Source: Otatea glauca
Taxonomy: Eukaryota; Streptophyta; Magnoliopsida; Poales; Poaceae
Length of the DNA: 64,000 bases
Reading direction: 5' to 3'
NCBI GenBank assembly: GCA_036346275.1
Contig: CM070723.1
Span: 33,920,176-33,984,175, forward strand
Part shown: one piece after another, positions 32,730 through 44,750 of the stretch
How positions within the stretch are numbered: position 1 is the first letter of the stretch
Layout of the letters: the number at the start of each line of letters is the position of its first letter
The notes under the pieces: generated by a model
Told to the model about the DNA's origin: nothing
What the model saw: only the letters and a program-made list of their open reading frames with translations
Databases searched by the model: none
Translations under genes and position numbers: made by a program

Positions 32730-33915
32730 GCATGGAATGGCCAGAGGTTCAAGTTGGCCGGATGTTCGCCGGAAGATGGCCGGAGATGAAGTCGGTGCAG
32801 TCCTAAGAGACAAGAGATCAGTGGAGAAGCTAGCTTATCATTACTTTGATCAAGGAGAGCTGTTGGGTTGCAGTTCTGGAAGATAGAGTAGTGGATAAGT
32901 GTAGCTTGCTTTGAAATATGTGCAAAATCCTGTATGGTAGTGGGTTTCGGGTTTACCTGAGAGTACCTGAGAGTAGTTGAGAGTGGTTAAGAGTGACAGT
33001 GTGGGAACAAATCCTGGCTCTTGGAAGTTGGCTTAGGATTGAAGCAAGACATCCAAGGGTGGGAATTGATCCCAGGATACTATAAATAGAGGGGAAGGGG
33101 TAGCCTCCCCGGTGTGGAAGTTTTCAGAGAAATTGTTGTTGCTCTCATGAGCTTTGCCCACATGTTGTGAGGCTTTTTAAAACTTCTATCCAGAAATTAC
33201 AAAGATCTTTCTCTCAATTCTGAATTTAAATTCTGCACTTACATTATGTCTTTACTTAATGCAATTTAAATTCAGTATTTACATTCTCGCTTTTACCTTT
33301 TGCATGTTGGATTTGCCTCCTCTCATTCTACTTGCTTCTGGTACTTGTTGCCAAGGATGAGAGATTGATTGGATAAATCTTCACTCAGATCATATCCCAA
33401 TCCTCTAGGCAATCTTGGTTCAAGTTCTGCAAGAAACCGATCTTATGTCCCTTCATGATGAATTATTGATTGATCGAGTTTTGGTGTTTGTGCTTGTGAT
33501 TCCTTGATTGTTGTGACTTGTAAGAAGGCATTCAAGTCTATCTTGATCATTAGAATCTCACGAGCAAGCCTAGATCACAGATTTGCTTTTTTCTTGTTCT
33601 TGGTGGATTTTCCTTCTCAGGGAAAAAGGGCGAAACTTTGAAGTTGATTCTTCAAATCGATGGTTGGAATAGGTTCCTGACATCCTAAGGATCACATCTA
33701 CCAAGTTGCATGGTCACTGGATCGTTAAATTCAAAATCTCATTGATTTTGCTTTTGAAGTCGGGTTGTTTTCTGAACACAATTTCTACTGCCTTTTGTTT
33801 TCTCTAGTCTCTGTTCTTTACAAGTAGTGCTTTGTTTGGGTTGTATTTATCCAAGAGGTGGGAAAATTTGTTTTGGGATCATTCACCCCCCTCTGATCGC
33901 CATTTTGATCATTCA
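32730..33915 (+). repeat. 5' LTR of element L (left boundary unresolved)
   Basis: Ends ...GATCATTCA at 33915, two bases before the PBS. Contains a TATA box and four copies of a 10-bp CCTGAGAGTA-like unit at 32956-32995. The CACTA terminus abuts or interrupts it at 32726, so the LTR start may lie left of K. Confidence 0.65.
33081..33088 (+). promoter_or_regulatory. TATA box of element L LTR
   Basis: TATAAATAGAGGGGA is a strong plant TATA match, about 830 bp before the LTR end, as expected for transcription into R-U5. Confidence 0.65.
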
Positions 33916-33917
33916 AT

Positions 33918-33930
33918 TGGTATCAGAGCC
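33918..33930 (+). other. Primer-binding site of element L (Met-tRNA type)
   Basis: TGGTATCAGAGCC follows the LTR end by two bases, the exact initiator Met-tRNA complement used by plant copia elements. Confidence 0.9.
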
Positions 33931-33970
33931 GGTTTTGCTCTTTCATAGATCTTGACCGGTCTCAAGAGCC

Positions 33971-36276
33971 ATGGCGATAGACAAGTACTCCACCAAGCCT
34001 CCTATTTTTGCTGGAGTTTGATTTTTCGTTTTGGAAATCATGGATGGAGTCATACATCACTGCATAGGGCTTCCTGATATGGCAGAAGGTGAAACTCCCG
34101 TATGAGATTCCTGCTGATGAAAACGTCATGGCCGAAAATATGGCTGACGTTGGGGCGAATGCTAAGGTAAGGAACATTCTCATACAGGGTCTTAGCCGCA
34201 GTAAGTATGATAGGATTTCTCACCTCCGTTCCACTCACGAGATTTGGGTGACCCTCGATGCTTACCATGAGGGCACTACTCAAATCAAGACCGTGAGGCA
34301 GGACCAGTTCAAGCGTGAGTTCAACAAGTTTGAACAACACGTAGGTGAGAGTCTTGACGAGTGCTTTGGTCGGTTTACGAAGATTTTGAGCGACCTTCGA
34401 GCAGTCGGTTGCATATATCCTGACTCGAACAATGCTCGATATTTCTTGACCACACTCGATCTTCGAGTTTGGGAAATGAAAGTGACCACCATCAAGGACA
34501 TTACCGACTTGTCGACCTTGACTCTTGATGGGCTTTACTCCCGTCTCAAGACTCATGAGATCGACGTCGTCTCTCGCAAGACAAAATCTCAGTCGATGGC
34601 CTTGATCACTGATCCAACTGGATCTTCCCTTGATCTTTCTGCTGGTTTCTCTCTTTCCGCCCTTTGCGAGCTAAGCGATGACCAACTGGAAAAATTTCAA
34701 GAAAATGAGCTTGCTCTTCTTGCTCACAAATTTTCACATGCATACAAGAGGGTGAGAGAGAGGTGGCATGATAACTTGCTTCGAGTGTGGTGGCCCCAGC
34801 CACATTCGGGCTAATTGCCCCAAACTGGAAAGGCAAAGAACGACTCATCGATAAGAACCGCAACAAGAAGCCTCCAGTTCGTGAGCCGGCGTGTGAGAAG
34901 AAGTACCGCAACTTCTCCAAGAACAAGAAGCTCTTCCACCACGTCCTCGCCGCGCTTGACGACATCAACCTCTCCGACACGGAGACATGGAGCGATGAGG
35001 GCGAGGATGAACCGCAAGAGAAGAAGAGCAGCGATGACTTCTATGGCATGTGCTTCATGGCCGACGCCAACGGCATCAACGACTCCGAGCTCTACAGGAC
35101 TCGGATGAGGTACCCTCCTATGACCAGCTCAATGAAGCTTTTTGCAAATTAGGAAAATTTCATGCTAGAGCTAGAGCTAGAGCTAGGTGTGTGGAGTTAG
35201 AGAAGGAAGTAGGTACCTTGACTCAAGAGTTAGCTTCTCTTAGATCTTCTCCCTCTCGAGTCACTGATGACTGTTCTTTGTGTGATGCACTTCTGGTGGA
35301 GTTGGAGAACCTAAGGACTATGCATGATAGTGTGTTATCTGAACTAGATAGTCTTAGGTTGAAGAATGCTAGTGATGATTCTGTTGATGCTATTGCACTA
35401 GATGCTAGTTTTCTTCATGCTCACTCTACTCCATCATGCTCTAATTGCCCTAAGTTGCTTGCTGAAATTATTGCCATGAGCGATCACCTTAGGAGGCTTT
35501 CTTCTAGAAATGATGAACTTGAAATACATGATTCGAAGGACCAAGTCAGCTCATGTGAGGGCTGTAGGCAACTAAAACTTGTTAATGAATCACTAAATGT
35601 CAAGTGTGCTAAACTTGCTAAGGACTTACTAGATAAGTCACAAGAAAGTTACTTGAGATGTAATGTGATTGAGGGGGACTTGGATAAAATCCATGTTGAA
35701 CTTAGGAAGAAGTTAGAAGACCAAGTCCATAGGATTAGAAATGCGTCGTGCGTTTCTTGTGAGGCCCTCAAGATTAAGGCAGCCGTGTTGAGGGAGAAAA
35801 ATGCACGTGCTGAGAGAGCTTCCATTTCTTCTTCCTCTCTTCCCTGTTCTTCATGTGCCTCTTTCTTCCGAGAGTGTGAGTATCTTATGAGCACTCTCGA
35901 GAAGTTTGTAGGAGGCAAGAAGAAACTCAATCTTATTCTAGACCAATCCAAGATTAGCAGATTTAATCAGGGTATAAGATTTGACCCCTTGGAGCATGCT
36001 CGGGCGCATCCTCCTACCATTGTGCGTGGCTCTAAGAGTGGTGAGATAGTGGTAGCTCCCAAAGTGAGTACCACTGTGTTTAGGTCTGCTGGGGTTGTCC
36101 ATGGGATTTATGATCAGAAGATTGTTACTCCTGTTACTTCTGCCTCTAGCAAGGCGAAGTACACATGCATCTTCTGTAAGAAGGATGGTCACCTAGTAGA
36201 TTTCTGTTTCAGGCTCGCCAAGAACACTCGGCGTGAGCGTGTTGCTGCTCTTAGGGGTATTCAGGGTCATCCCTAG
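33971..36276 (+). pseudogene. Element L gag: capsid, two zinc knuckles and coiled coil
   Basis: The start is probably ATG 33971 (MAIDKYSTKPPIFAGV), lost after 16 codons by a one-base insertion in a T run. The capsid part is open at 34089-34814 (NILIQGLSRSKYDRISHLRS, FTKILSDLRAVG). A zinc knuckle CFECGGPSHIRANC is encoded at 34777-34818 in another frame. The acidic hinge (DINLSDTETWSDEGEDE) follows, then 35098-36276: a heptad-rich region (ELEKEVGTLTQELASL) with several CxxC pairs and a second knuckle CIFCKKDGHLVDFC near the end. A GCTAGA hexamer repeat at 35164-35187 encodes alternating Ala-Arg. Three or more frameshifts. Confidence 0.8.
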
Positions 36277-36739
36277 ACTCTGAGTGCTCCTAAGGCACAC
36301 ATTGCTTCTAGACAAGTTAGAGAGTGGCCTGTTTTTGGGCAGCGTCAAGGACTCAGTTTTCATGCTGTTTCTTCGAGTTTTAGTCCTGGAACCGCTCGTG
36401 GTTAGTCTTTCCGCCATCCTCTTGATATTCCTCGTTTTTCTCATCGAGGTAGATATCAGCGGCGTGAGATGTTTTCTGGTAGGAGTTTTAGGCAGCCTCA
36501 CCAAGGTGGTCCGGCTTTTGCACCATGGCGGGCCAACCCAGTTCCAGCTCCTAGAACATATTCTATAGTTGTTACTGATCGTTTTAGGGTTAAACGTCAG
36601 AGAGACACTCGAGTCCGTTCTTCTCCTGTGGCTGGTACTCTAAGGCGTCGTGTGGTTCAGTATTGGGTTCACAAGTCTTCACTGTATCCCAGTACTGAGT
36701 CAACTTTCTCTCTTGTGTCTTGATCAGGTTCGTCAGATG

Positions 36740-37375
36740 GGGAAGGGAGATGTTTGGATTGTTGACTCTAGTTGTTCTCATCATATGACCAGAGATTCTC
36801 GATGGTTCTCTTCCCTAGTCCGAGCCCCCCGGTGATGAGTTGATCACTTTCGGGGATGCTTCTTCAAGTAGAGTCATTGCTAAAGGTACCATCTGCATTA
36901 ATGATAATTTCATTATTAAAGATGTTGCCTTTGTGAGTAAGCTGCAATACAATTTATTTTCTATTTCTCAGCTTATTGATGACTCTTTCGTGGTGTGTTT
37001 CAAGAGTAGCGCCTGTAGAATCCTCGATTCTTCGGGAGGGTTAGTTTGCTGGATTTCTAGATATGGGAGTCTTTCGTGCTGATTTTTCTGCTTCTTCTGG
37101 AGAATCTCTCCGTTGTTTGATTGCTTCAGAGCCCTGTGATCTCTCCTTCTCGCATAGGAGAGTTGGTCACATTGGATTTGATCATTTGACCCGAGTTAGC
37201 AGTCACGATCTCATTCTTAGTTTGCCTAAACTCAAAATGGTCAAAGACTTAGTTTGCTCTCCTTGCCGACATGGCAAGATGGTTGCTGCTTCTCATCCCC
37301 CAGTCACTGTTGTGATGACTGATGCACCAGGACAGCTTTTACATATGGATACTATTGGTCCAGCTAGAGTGCACT
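36740..37375 (+). pseudogene. Element L pol: protease, pre-integrase and start of integrase
   Basis: Protease active site as VWIVDSSCSHHMTRD (family norm DSGCS, so Gly is changed to Ser), followed by a frame change near 36833, then ITFGDASSSRVIAKG and FISQL-type block. 37063-37375 carries the GAG-pre-integrase domain (RVGHIGFDHL, VCSPCRHGKM) and the beginning of the integrase core (LLHMDTIGPARV). Sequence identity to the family ends there. Confidence 0.78.
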
Positions 37376-37547
37376 TGTCAAATCTTGCTAAAAATGACAC
37401 ATTTTCAAAACTAAGATTATGAGCAAAATTCGTTATTTGCCCTTGGACAAGTCTTAGACTAGTCTAATCTGAAATTGATAAAATTGGTGTCATATCTTGT
37501 CATTATGATCATTTGGATAATCTTCAAAGCTCCCTTAGGTTACATTT
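37376..37547. other. Unassigned segment between elements L and M
   Basis: 172 bp, AT-rich, no conserved frame. It replaces the rest of the L integrase, so a deletion junction lies at about 37375. Confidence 0.4.
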
Positions 37548-38334
37548 TGATGTGCACTAAGGTTGTCCCGATCTTCTGATGAGAACGATACGATGATTTG
37601 GTGTAGTACAGAGTAGATGGATTGGCTAATAACCACAAGATCAGCAACCAAACAATCGCAACATCACCACACGAGACGATCAACCGAATCAAAGACTTGA
37701 TCGATCCTTGTACCTGCTGCAACCAAGAACATGCAAGAACAAGGTGATAGCAATTTCAATCCAATAATCTCAAAGAAACAAGGTGAGGTTCTGTTTCTCA
37801 ACTCGGGTGGTCTAGTTGACACACGCAAGATTGAGGAGGGACGTACACAGGGTCTACCAAAACACAACATAACCTACCCCACAATGTATGACGGTAGGGG
37901 CATTATATAGGGTGGAGACCAGACTTGGGGATCCAAAATAGGGTCGGCTACCACGCAACCCATACCATACTTAGGCCATGGGCCCAAAAATACGGTGACG
38001 CAGCACCTGACAGATTTGGCCTGTGATATTGTTCTGCGTTTTCCCGTCTATCAGGAGCGAAATGGAAGGTGAGGCTGGATCTATTGGAAAGCTTATCTCC
38101 TAAGCTTTCTAACGGGTGGTCACACGCTGAAAACAGAGTCTTGGAGCCTGAGTTTTTTGCGTGCTGCTGGATGGCCGAACAGGGTTTTTTTGGCATCTTG
38201 GGTTTCCATACGAGTCTTCCTTGGCACGTGGGCTATCCTTGGCGTGTGTGCTTGAGGCGATGGTTCTTTGTCGTGGGCTTGAAAGGATGAGCTTCTGTAT
38301 TAAGGCCCTTTGGCGATGAAGATGTCGCATGTCG
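37548..38334 (-). repeat. LTR M: CRM-like LTR, cut by element G
   Basis: Starts TGATGTGCACTAAGGTTGTCCCGATCTTCTGATGAGA, close to the left ends of LTRs D and N, and shows the same order of motifs (GATCAACCGAATC, CAAGAACAAGG, GGATCTATTGGAAAG). On the minus strand it should begin TGATGAGGACATC; the visible part stops at GATGTC, where element G begins. No PBS lies to its left, so it is a 3' LTR or solo LTR. Confidence 0.7.
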
Positions 38335-38339
38335 GGGAT

Positions 38340-39121
38340 CGGTACCCACGCCATGTGTAAGCACCCCCCTGTGGCCTCGTGGCGGCTTTCCGCGGGCTTG
38401 GGGGCTCATCTCCAACCTAGGAGGTGCTCTCCCGATGATCGGGCTCGGGACCAGCAAGCTTGGGCGCCACCGCAAGGGCAGGCGACCTCGGCCTCGACCT
38501 AAACCTGGGCGCCTCGACCTCAACCTCGACGCCCCCGCGGCCGCCAGAGAAAAGGACATCTGTAACGTTTTTATTTTATCTCGTGTAAAGCTCTCCCCTT
38601 TATGGGAATCAACGCTCTACCTGCCCCTGCGTGGGAACTAGGGTTCAACAGCTCCCATCAAGATCTCAACAGCTCCCGTCAAGATCTCAATCTGCTCCGT
38701 CAGCTCCCAATGGCTAGCAACGACTTTCATCACTTCACAAATCACCACGGACCAAGCAAAGAAGGTTCCCAAAGGGCTACAAAGGCAATCGTCGCCCTAT
38801 CCACGGGTGGACGGGAGAGGCGGAAAAAGCCAACCGAAGACACGCAACACTCGCGGGAAGAGCGACACAAAGACCCCTCCCGCCGTGCCTCGTTCTTGTA
38901 CTCTCCCACAAAATCGCTAATCCTTCGCCTCGTGGCAAGACCGAGTAGAGCTATTACCCGACCTTTGGGGCTCGAACCAAGATAAACCTCGTGTCCAAAG
39001 GTCTCTTCCTCGATGACTTCCCCGCGACGCTAGGCGCCCGAACGAGCATGACCTCGGTCCCGCTCCCGAGCTAACTCCTCGCATTCCCCCTTTCTGCTGT
39101 CGATGGCCCCGATCGTCGACA
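38340..39121 (+). repeat. 5' LTR of element G
   Basis: 782 bp, TGTCGGGGATCGG...GATCGTCGACA, followed by the PBS. Contains CTCTCCCGATGATCGGGCTCGGGA and TGCCCCTGCGTGGGAACTAG, both shared with the 3' LTR and with H. Confidence 0.85.
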
Positions 39122-39122
39122 G

Positions 39123-39141
39123 TTGGCGCTCACCGTGGGGC
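39123..39141 (+). other. Primer-binding site region of element G
   Basis: TTGGCGCTCACCGTGGGGC right after the LTR end. A TTGGCGCCCACCGTGGGGC-like sequence at this place is usual in grass Tat elements; the tRNA was not identified here. Confidence 0.65.
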
Positions 39142-39207
39142 CCGAGTTTCGCTCATTCAGAGTTCGCTGCTCCAGCATCGCCAGCACCTTTGGCTCCAAC
39201 GATGACA

Positions 39208-40960
39208 TGTCACCATCAGCGAGGCTGGACCTGAACGCGGTTCCTGAGCGCGAGGGCTCCACCTCCATGTTCTCGCCTTTACTGTCGCCGCGCGAGCGCC
39301 TGGCCTTATGGCCGGCAGCCGCGAGGCGAGCGCAGGAGCGAGTGACGGTGACCCAGAAGCCTCGGAGGAGGCTCATCGGTTGGTAAGGGTTGCCATCAAC
39401 CAGGCCATCACCGCCCTCCGACAGGAGGAGCACGAGGGGCTCCACACCTCGTTTGGGCATCATAGCCCTGCTCGCCTGGACGATCCCAAATGGAACGTTT
39501 GCGGGCCATCGCCCGGGTCATGGCTGACCCTGCCCGGGAAAGGTCAGCCCTCTTTCGCCGGACCCTTATTGAGGAGCTTGGTAGGGCGGCTGATGAGGTC
39601 ACCCCCTCGCAGCAAGAATGTCGCCACCCCCCGAACCTCGCTCCCTAAGAAGCGACGGCAGTTCATCGAGCGGCCACCGCTGCACTCGCTGGCCGACTCC
39701 GTACCCACTGGTCGGGACCTCACCGCAACTATCCTCACCTCACCAGGACGCAGGCCGGATGCGCGGGCATTCCCGCGATCAGCTGAGTGGCGGCAGTGCT
39801 CGCTCAAGTAGCAACGCTTACGGAGGTCTATCTCCGGACATTCCGCCCAGGTGTCAGAAAGTTTGCAATCATCGCCGCCCTGTCGACGCCCTCCCTAAAG
39901 ACCGAGCCCTACGCAGGGTGCACCATCGGCTCGAGTTTGATCACATCGTTGACGGCGATTCTGATCGCAGCAGTGGTGACCATGCTGCCCCGACTTACGA
40001 TTGCCCAGCGTACTCCGTCAACCTCCACCGGGTGCGCTGGCCGGCTCGTTTCATGCATGCCACGATGGAACAGTTCGACGGGACCAAGAACCCCAACGAG
40101 TTCCTCTCGATCTACTCCACCGCGATCCTAGCGGCCGGCAGGGATGATGCTGTAATGGCCAACTACCTCCCTACCGTCCCGATTTGCCGCCGCACTGCTC
40201 TACAACCAGCTCCCCGGCGCCTTCCGGTCGTGGCGCCAGGTGCGAAGCGCTCTCATCAAACTTGTAGAGCTGCTACGGGAAAGGAACCTGGATCGCATCA
40301 TCTAGGACAAAGGCGAACCTCTCCGCGACTTCATCCGCCGGTTCACCCATGTGAGAAATTCAATCCCAAACATCCCCAACGAAGCCGTCATCAAGGCCTT
40401 CAAGTTCGGCGTCCGAGACCGGCGCCTTAGGGAGGACATGGAGATCACCATCGACCTCAGTGTCAACAGACTGTTTCGGATGGCTAAACGCTACGCGGAC
40501 GCGGATGACACCGTCCGCTAGAAGCGTGACTAAAACTAGGATAAGCTCGGCCGCATCCCCGGCGAGCCCGCGTCGTCTGCTGCCAAGGTTGCTGGCCCGA
40601 ACCCGCGTGTCAAGAACAAGAAGCAAGGGCAAGGTCCCCGCGATGGCGGCGGCTAGCTACGCGTGGTCACTGCGGTCAACGTCGGGTGCGAGGTAATGGA
40701 GGTGCGGCAACCCGACCACAATGAACCTTGGCCCCAGCATGGTCAGCCCGCGACGTCAGCAAGTGCAACGTCACCCCCAACCAGGGCAGCGTCGCGCCCC
40801 GTCGCAGCAAGGGCAGCGTCGGGCCGACCTCCGGCGAGGTGACACCTGACCTCCCGCCAATGAGGCTGGGCCTGGGTATGACCTGGACAAGTTCTGCCTG
40901 TTCCACCAGGTGCCGGCCACGCACCGAGGAGTCAGAGGGTGTGGCGCTCGTTTAACGCCT
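39208..40960 (+). pseudogene. Element G gag
   Basis: Recognisable blocks in changing frames: 39308-39540 (VRVAINQAITALRQEEHEGL), 40020-40170 (MEQFDGTKNPNEFLSIYSTA, then AAGRDDAVMANYLP), 40205-40500 (LRDFIRRFTHVRNSIPNIPN, VIKAFKFGVRD, then RMAKRYADADD) and near 40885 (KFCLFHQVPATH, the Cys/His remnant typical of this gag). Multiple stops. Would form the particle shell. Confidence 0.72.
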
Positions 40961-41081
40961 TCTACGATGGGCATGGAGATCCACGCTCCCGAAGGGGGAC
41001 GAGTTGCCCGACGAAGGCGGCGCCCACGAGGGGCCGGAGGGCCCCGACCTAGAGTTCTAGCAGGGCGACCGCCGCGTCGAT

Positions 41082-41836
41082 ATGATCTTCGGCGGCTTGT
41101 TCGCATACCAATCCCGGCACGAACTCAAAAGCGTCGCACGTACTGTGTACCAAGCTTCGGTCGGCAAGACTGCCGACCAGCCTTGCACATGGGCTGGCAT
41201 TCCGATCACCTTCTCCCAGGGTGACGCTCCCCCGGGAATGTTCAAGGACCTTAAGACCGCCTTGGTCGTCGCCCCGACCATAAGCAACATCGTGGTCGGG
41301 AGGGTTATGTTTGACGGAGGGAGTTCCCCAACCTGCTCTTGGCTATCACGCTGGACTGGATGCAGATTCCCCGGTCCAAGATCAGGAGCATAGCGGTCCC
41401 CTTCTTCGGCATCGTGCCGGGGAGTTCGACCACTCCGCTCGGGTAGGTGGTTCTCCCTGTTACCTTTGGTGACGCGGCGAACTTCCACACCGAGCTAATC
41501 ACCTTCGAGGTCATGGACGGAGATCTCCCCTACAACGCCATCCTCGGGCGGCCGACATTGATCAAGTTCATGGCGGCGAACCATTACGGCCACCGTTGCA
41601 TGAAGCTCCCTGGGCCCCAGGGCGTCATAACCATCCGAGGTGACCTCAAAACAGTGCACTGCTGCGAAGAGAAGGCCCTCGCGATCCTCCGCAGCAAAAT
41701 AGGAGCTCAAGCTCGTCACCTTCCTCCGCAGCAACAAAAGCATATTCGCGTGGGAACCAGCCAACATGCCTGGGTCCCAAGGGAGGTGATCGAGCACAAA
41801 TTACAAACGAGGTCTGGATGCAGGCCTGTGCGCTAG
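41082..41836 (+). pseudogene. Element G aspartic protease region
   Basis: ITFSQGDAPPGMFKDLKTAL leads to the active site VMFDGGSSPT, followed after a frame change near 41340 by LPVTFGDAANFHTELITFEV and YNAILGRPTLIKFMA. This order is the Tat-type protease. A stop near 41446 also separates the blocks. Confidence 0.75.
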
Positions 41837-41839
41837 AAG

Positions 41840-43620
41840 TTACGATGTTTCTCCCCCAAGAAGGTGGCAATAATCAGGGAGCATCTGGACAAACTCTTGA
41901 AGGCCAGCTTCATTCGTGAGGTCGACTACTCGAATGGTCGGGCAACCTCAGACTGCATAAAAGAAAGGAGGAAAGTCGAGGATGTGTGTAGACCACATGG
42001 GTTTGAATTCGCGCGTCTCAAGGATAACTTTCTCTCCCACGCATAGATCGATCGTGGACTCCACCGCCAACGCCAAGATGATGAGTTTCATCGACGCGCA
42101 CCGCTACCACCAGATCAAGCTCGCGGTAGGTGATGAGGACAAGATGGCCTTCATCACACCGTTCGGGACGTTCTACTTCACCACCATGTTGTTCGGTCTC
42201 TGCAACGCAGGGGCGACATTCCAGCGGCTCATGTCCAGGACCTTCGACCCCCAGATCAAGCGGAACCTCGAGGTCTATGTCGATGACATCATTGTCAAGA
42301 GTTCCTCCGAGGGCGACCATGTCAACGACCTGGCAGAGACCTTCGCCAACTCAATCCCGAGAAATGCGTCTTCGGCGCAACCTCAGGCAAGGTGCTCGAC
42401 TACATGATCGGGGGCTCAAGCGTAGGTCCGAACCAAGAGAAGATCGAGGCGATCGAGAAGATGGCCGCCCCAACGTCTACAAAGCAGGTTCAATATCTCG
42501 CCGGCCGCGTGGCCGCCCTCAGCCAATTCTTCAAAGCCCTGCGCTAGCATCGAGGTTTCGAATGGACCCCGGAAGCCCAGCGGTCCTTCAACGAGCTGAA
42601 ATTGTATCTCTCGAGCCGCTCACGCTCACGACCCGTAGCCGGGCGGCGATCGCCGCTCTACCGGCGGCGCAGCGGGCCGCCGCCGCCCCGTGGCCGAACG
42701 AGATGGTCGGCAGCAGCCGATCTACTACATCAGCGAAGTGCTTGACGGGCCGAAGGAGCGATACCCCCAGGTCCAGAAGCTGCTTTATGCTCTCTTCATG
42801 GCCTTGCACAAGCTCTGGCATTACTTTCAGGTGCATGCCGTGGTCATCCCGAGCGGGTTCCCGCTCGGCGAGATCCTAAAGAACCCGAAAGCAGGAGGCT
42901 GCATCGCCAAATGAACCATGGAGCTGGCCGAATTCGATATTCGGTTTGTAGCGCGCTCCACCATCAAGTCGCAGGCGCTCGCCGACTTTGTGGTCGAGCA
43001 AACGGCGGAGCCCGCCCCTGAACCCGAGGTTGGAGAAGAAGGTCCTTGGACCATGTTCTTTGACGGGTCACGATCTTTTAAACGCTCGGGGTTGGCGTCC
43101 TCATCGTCACCCCCCGGGGTATCGTCTGAAATATGTGATCCGCTTTGGCTTTTCCATGACTAACAACGCCACGTAGTATGAAGCCTCTTGGTTGGCCTTT
43201 GGGCATGTAAATCATTGGCGCGGCGCCACCGGTCCTAACAGAGATTCTCAACTCATCATCAACCAATACAACAAAGGCTACCAAAGGCTCAGAGCCGACA
43301 CGGCGGCACTCACCGAGGTACGCAAGATGGAGAAGTGGTTAAAGAACCTTGAGGTCAGATACATCCCAAGGAAGGATAACTCCGATGCTGACCTCCTGTC
43401 CAAGCTCGGGTCGTCCGACGATGAAATTCCGTCGGATGTCATCCTCGAAACCCTGCCGGCCCCGACCATCGACGGCCCAGAAGATTCGGTGGCCGTCCTC
43501 GAGAGCGTTCCATCATGGATGGACCCGATCATCAAGTTCCTTGGCGAGCTCCCGCCCGATCCAGCTGAGGGCAGCAGGCTCAAGCGCCGTGCGAGCTTGT
43601 ACGGACTCATCGACAGATAA
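41840..43620 (+). pseudogene. Element G reverse transcriptase, RNase H and second (archaeal-type) RNase H
   Basis: RT: 41864-42407 with HRYHQIKLAVGDEDKMAFIT, GLCNAGATFQRLM and the catalytic YVDD. RNase H: degraded from 42410 (APTSTKQVQYLAGRVAAL) to PIYYISEVLDGPKERYPQVQ near 42720. After a linker with AEFDIRFVARSTIKSQALAD, a second RNase H begins at 43050 (WTMFFDGSRSFKRSG, then YEASWLAFGH after a stop, LRADTAALTEVRKM, YIPRKDNSDADLLSKL). Two RNase H domains separate the Tat lineage from chromoviruses such as A and B. Numerous stops and frameshifts. Confidence 0.8.
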
Positions 43621-44750
43621 CTGTATCAGCGGGGTGCCCTGGGCGTCTTCACCAAGTGTATCACCCTGGAGGAAGGTAAATACTTGCTTAACGACATCCA
43701 TTCGGGCCTCTGCGGCGCTCACTCTTCTTTTAGGACTATGGTCGAGAAGGTGTTCCGAATGGACTTCTACTGGTCGACGGCGCTCCAGGACGTGCGGGAC
43801 ATCATCCGCGCCTGTCGAGCTTGCCAGTTCCACTCCCGGAAGGCTCGCCAGCTAGCTTACGCCCTCCAGACCATCCCCCTCTCCTGGTCGTTCTCGACCT
43901 GGGGCCTCGACATCCTCGGCCCCTTCACACGGGCGATCGGGGGGAAGAAGTTCTTATTTGTCACCATCGACACCTTCATGAAGTGGGTCGAGGCCGAGCC
44001 AGGCTCGGCTGTCACGGCCTAGGCTGTGGTGAGGTTTCTCTGGTCGTTTATAGTCTCAAGGTATGGGGCCCCTTGCAGGATCATTACCGACAACGGGGCG
44101 CAGTTCACCTGCGAGCTGTTCCAAGAATACTATGAAGACAGAGTAACCAAGGTCTGCTACACCTCAGTAAGCCACCCGCAGAGCAACGGGGCGGTCGAGC
44201 GTGCCAACGGGTAAATCGTCCAAGGCGTCAAGAAGCGAGTTTTCAACGAGCTCGAGCGTCGAGGCCAGGGCTGGATAGACGAACTTCCCATCGTCCTCTG
44301 GGCCATCCGAACCATGCCGAGCCGGGCAACGGGGTCTACCCCCTTTCGGCTCGTCTTTGGTTCCAAGGCCGTCCTGGCCCCCGAGGTCATGCTAGACTCC
44401 ACCAGGTCAACTCGGTCAACTAGGTCGACCTCGAGTAAGAACGGTCACTCGACCTCACCCTGGCGGAGGAGGTAAGATGCCAAGCTCTGCTGCGATCGGT
44501 GCATTACCTGCAAGCACTTTGCAGGCATACCTCTCGATCGGTACGGCCCAGGGAGCTCCTTGTTGGGGACCAAGTCCTAAAGCGATTTTAGGACCGGTAC
44601 AGTACCAACAAGTTATCCCCGCTGTGGGAGGGCCCCTACCGCGTCGTATCAGCAGGTCGCACGGGTGCTTACCAGCTGGCCATGCCCGATGGTCGAGAGC
44701 TCGCGAACTCGTGGAACATTGACCAGCTCTGGAAATTCTATGTTTGAGCT
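43621..44750 (+). pseudogene. Element G integrase
   Basis: HHCC domain (IHSGLCGAH, then CRACQFH), core with DDE acids in TWGLDILGPF, IITDNGAQF and SNGAVERANG, then ATGSTPFRLVFGSKAVLAPE. The end (PLWEGPYRVVSAGRTGAYQL, NSWNIDQLWKFYV) reaches a TGA near 44745. In-frame stops at 44023 (TAG) and 44214 (TAA), and a frame change after 44400. All three catalytic acids are still encoded. Confidence 0.82.

Larger units (their letters stand above)
32730..37375 (+). mobile_element. Element L: decayed Ty1/copia element of Sirevirus type, truncated
   Basis: Plus strand: LTR (left limit uncertain) ending at 33915, PBS at 33918, gag with zinc knuckle, long coiled-coil region, second zinc knuckle, protease, GAG-pre-integrase and the first residues of integrase, then an abrupt end at about 37375. 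RT, RNase H and the 3' LTR are missing. The long gag with coiled coils and the sequence type resemble grass Sireviruses (Opie/Ji group); that placement is inferred. Confidence 0.8.

Noticed and set aside
34815..35108. Ser/Arg/Thr-rich 97-codon frame
   Set aside because: Shadow of the acidic gag hinge in another frame (34787-35152).
39308..40960. Numerous plus- and minus-strand frames as host genes in the gag region of G
   Set aside because: Conserved Tat gag blocks run through this region in changing frames; the other frames are products of high GC content.
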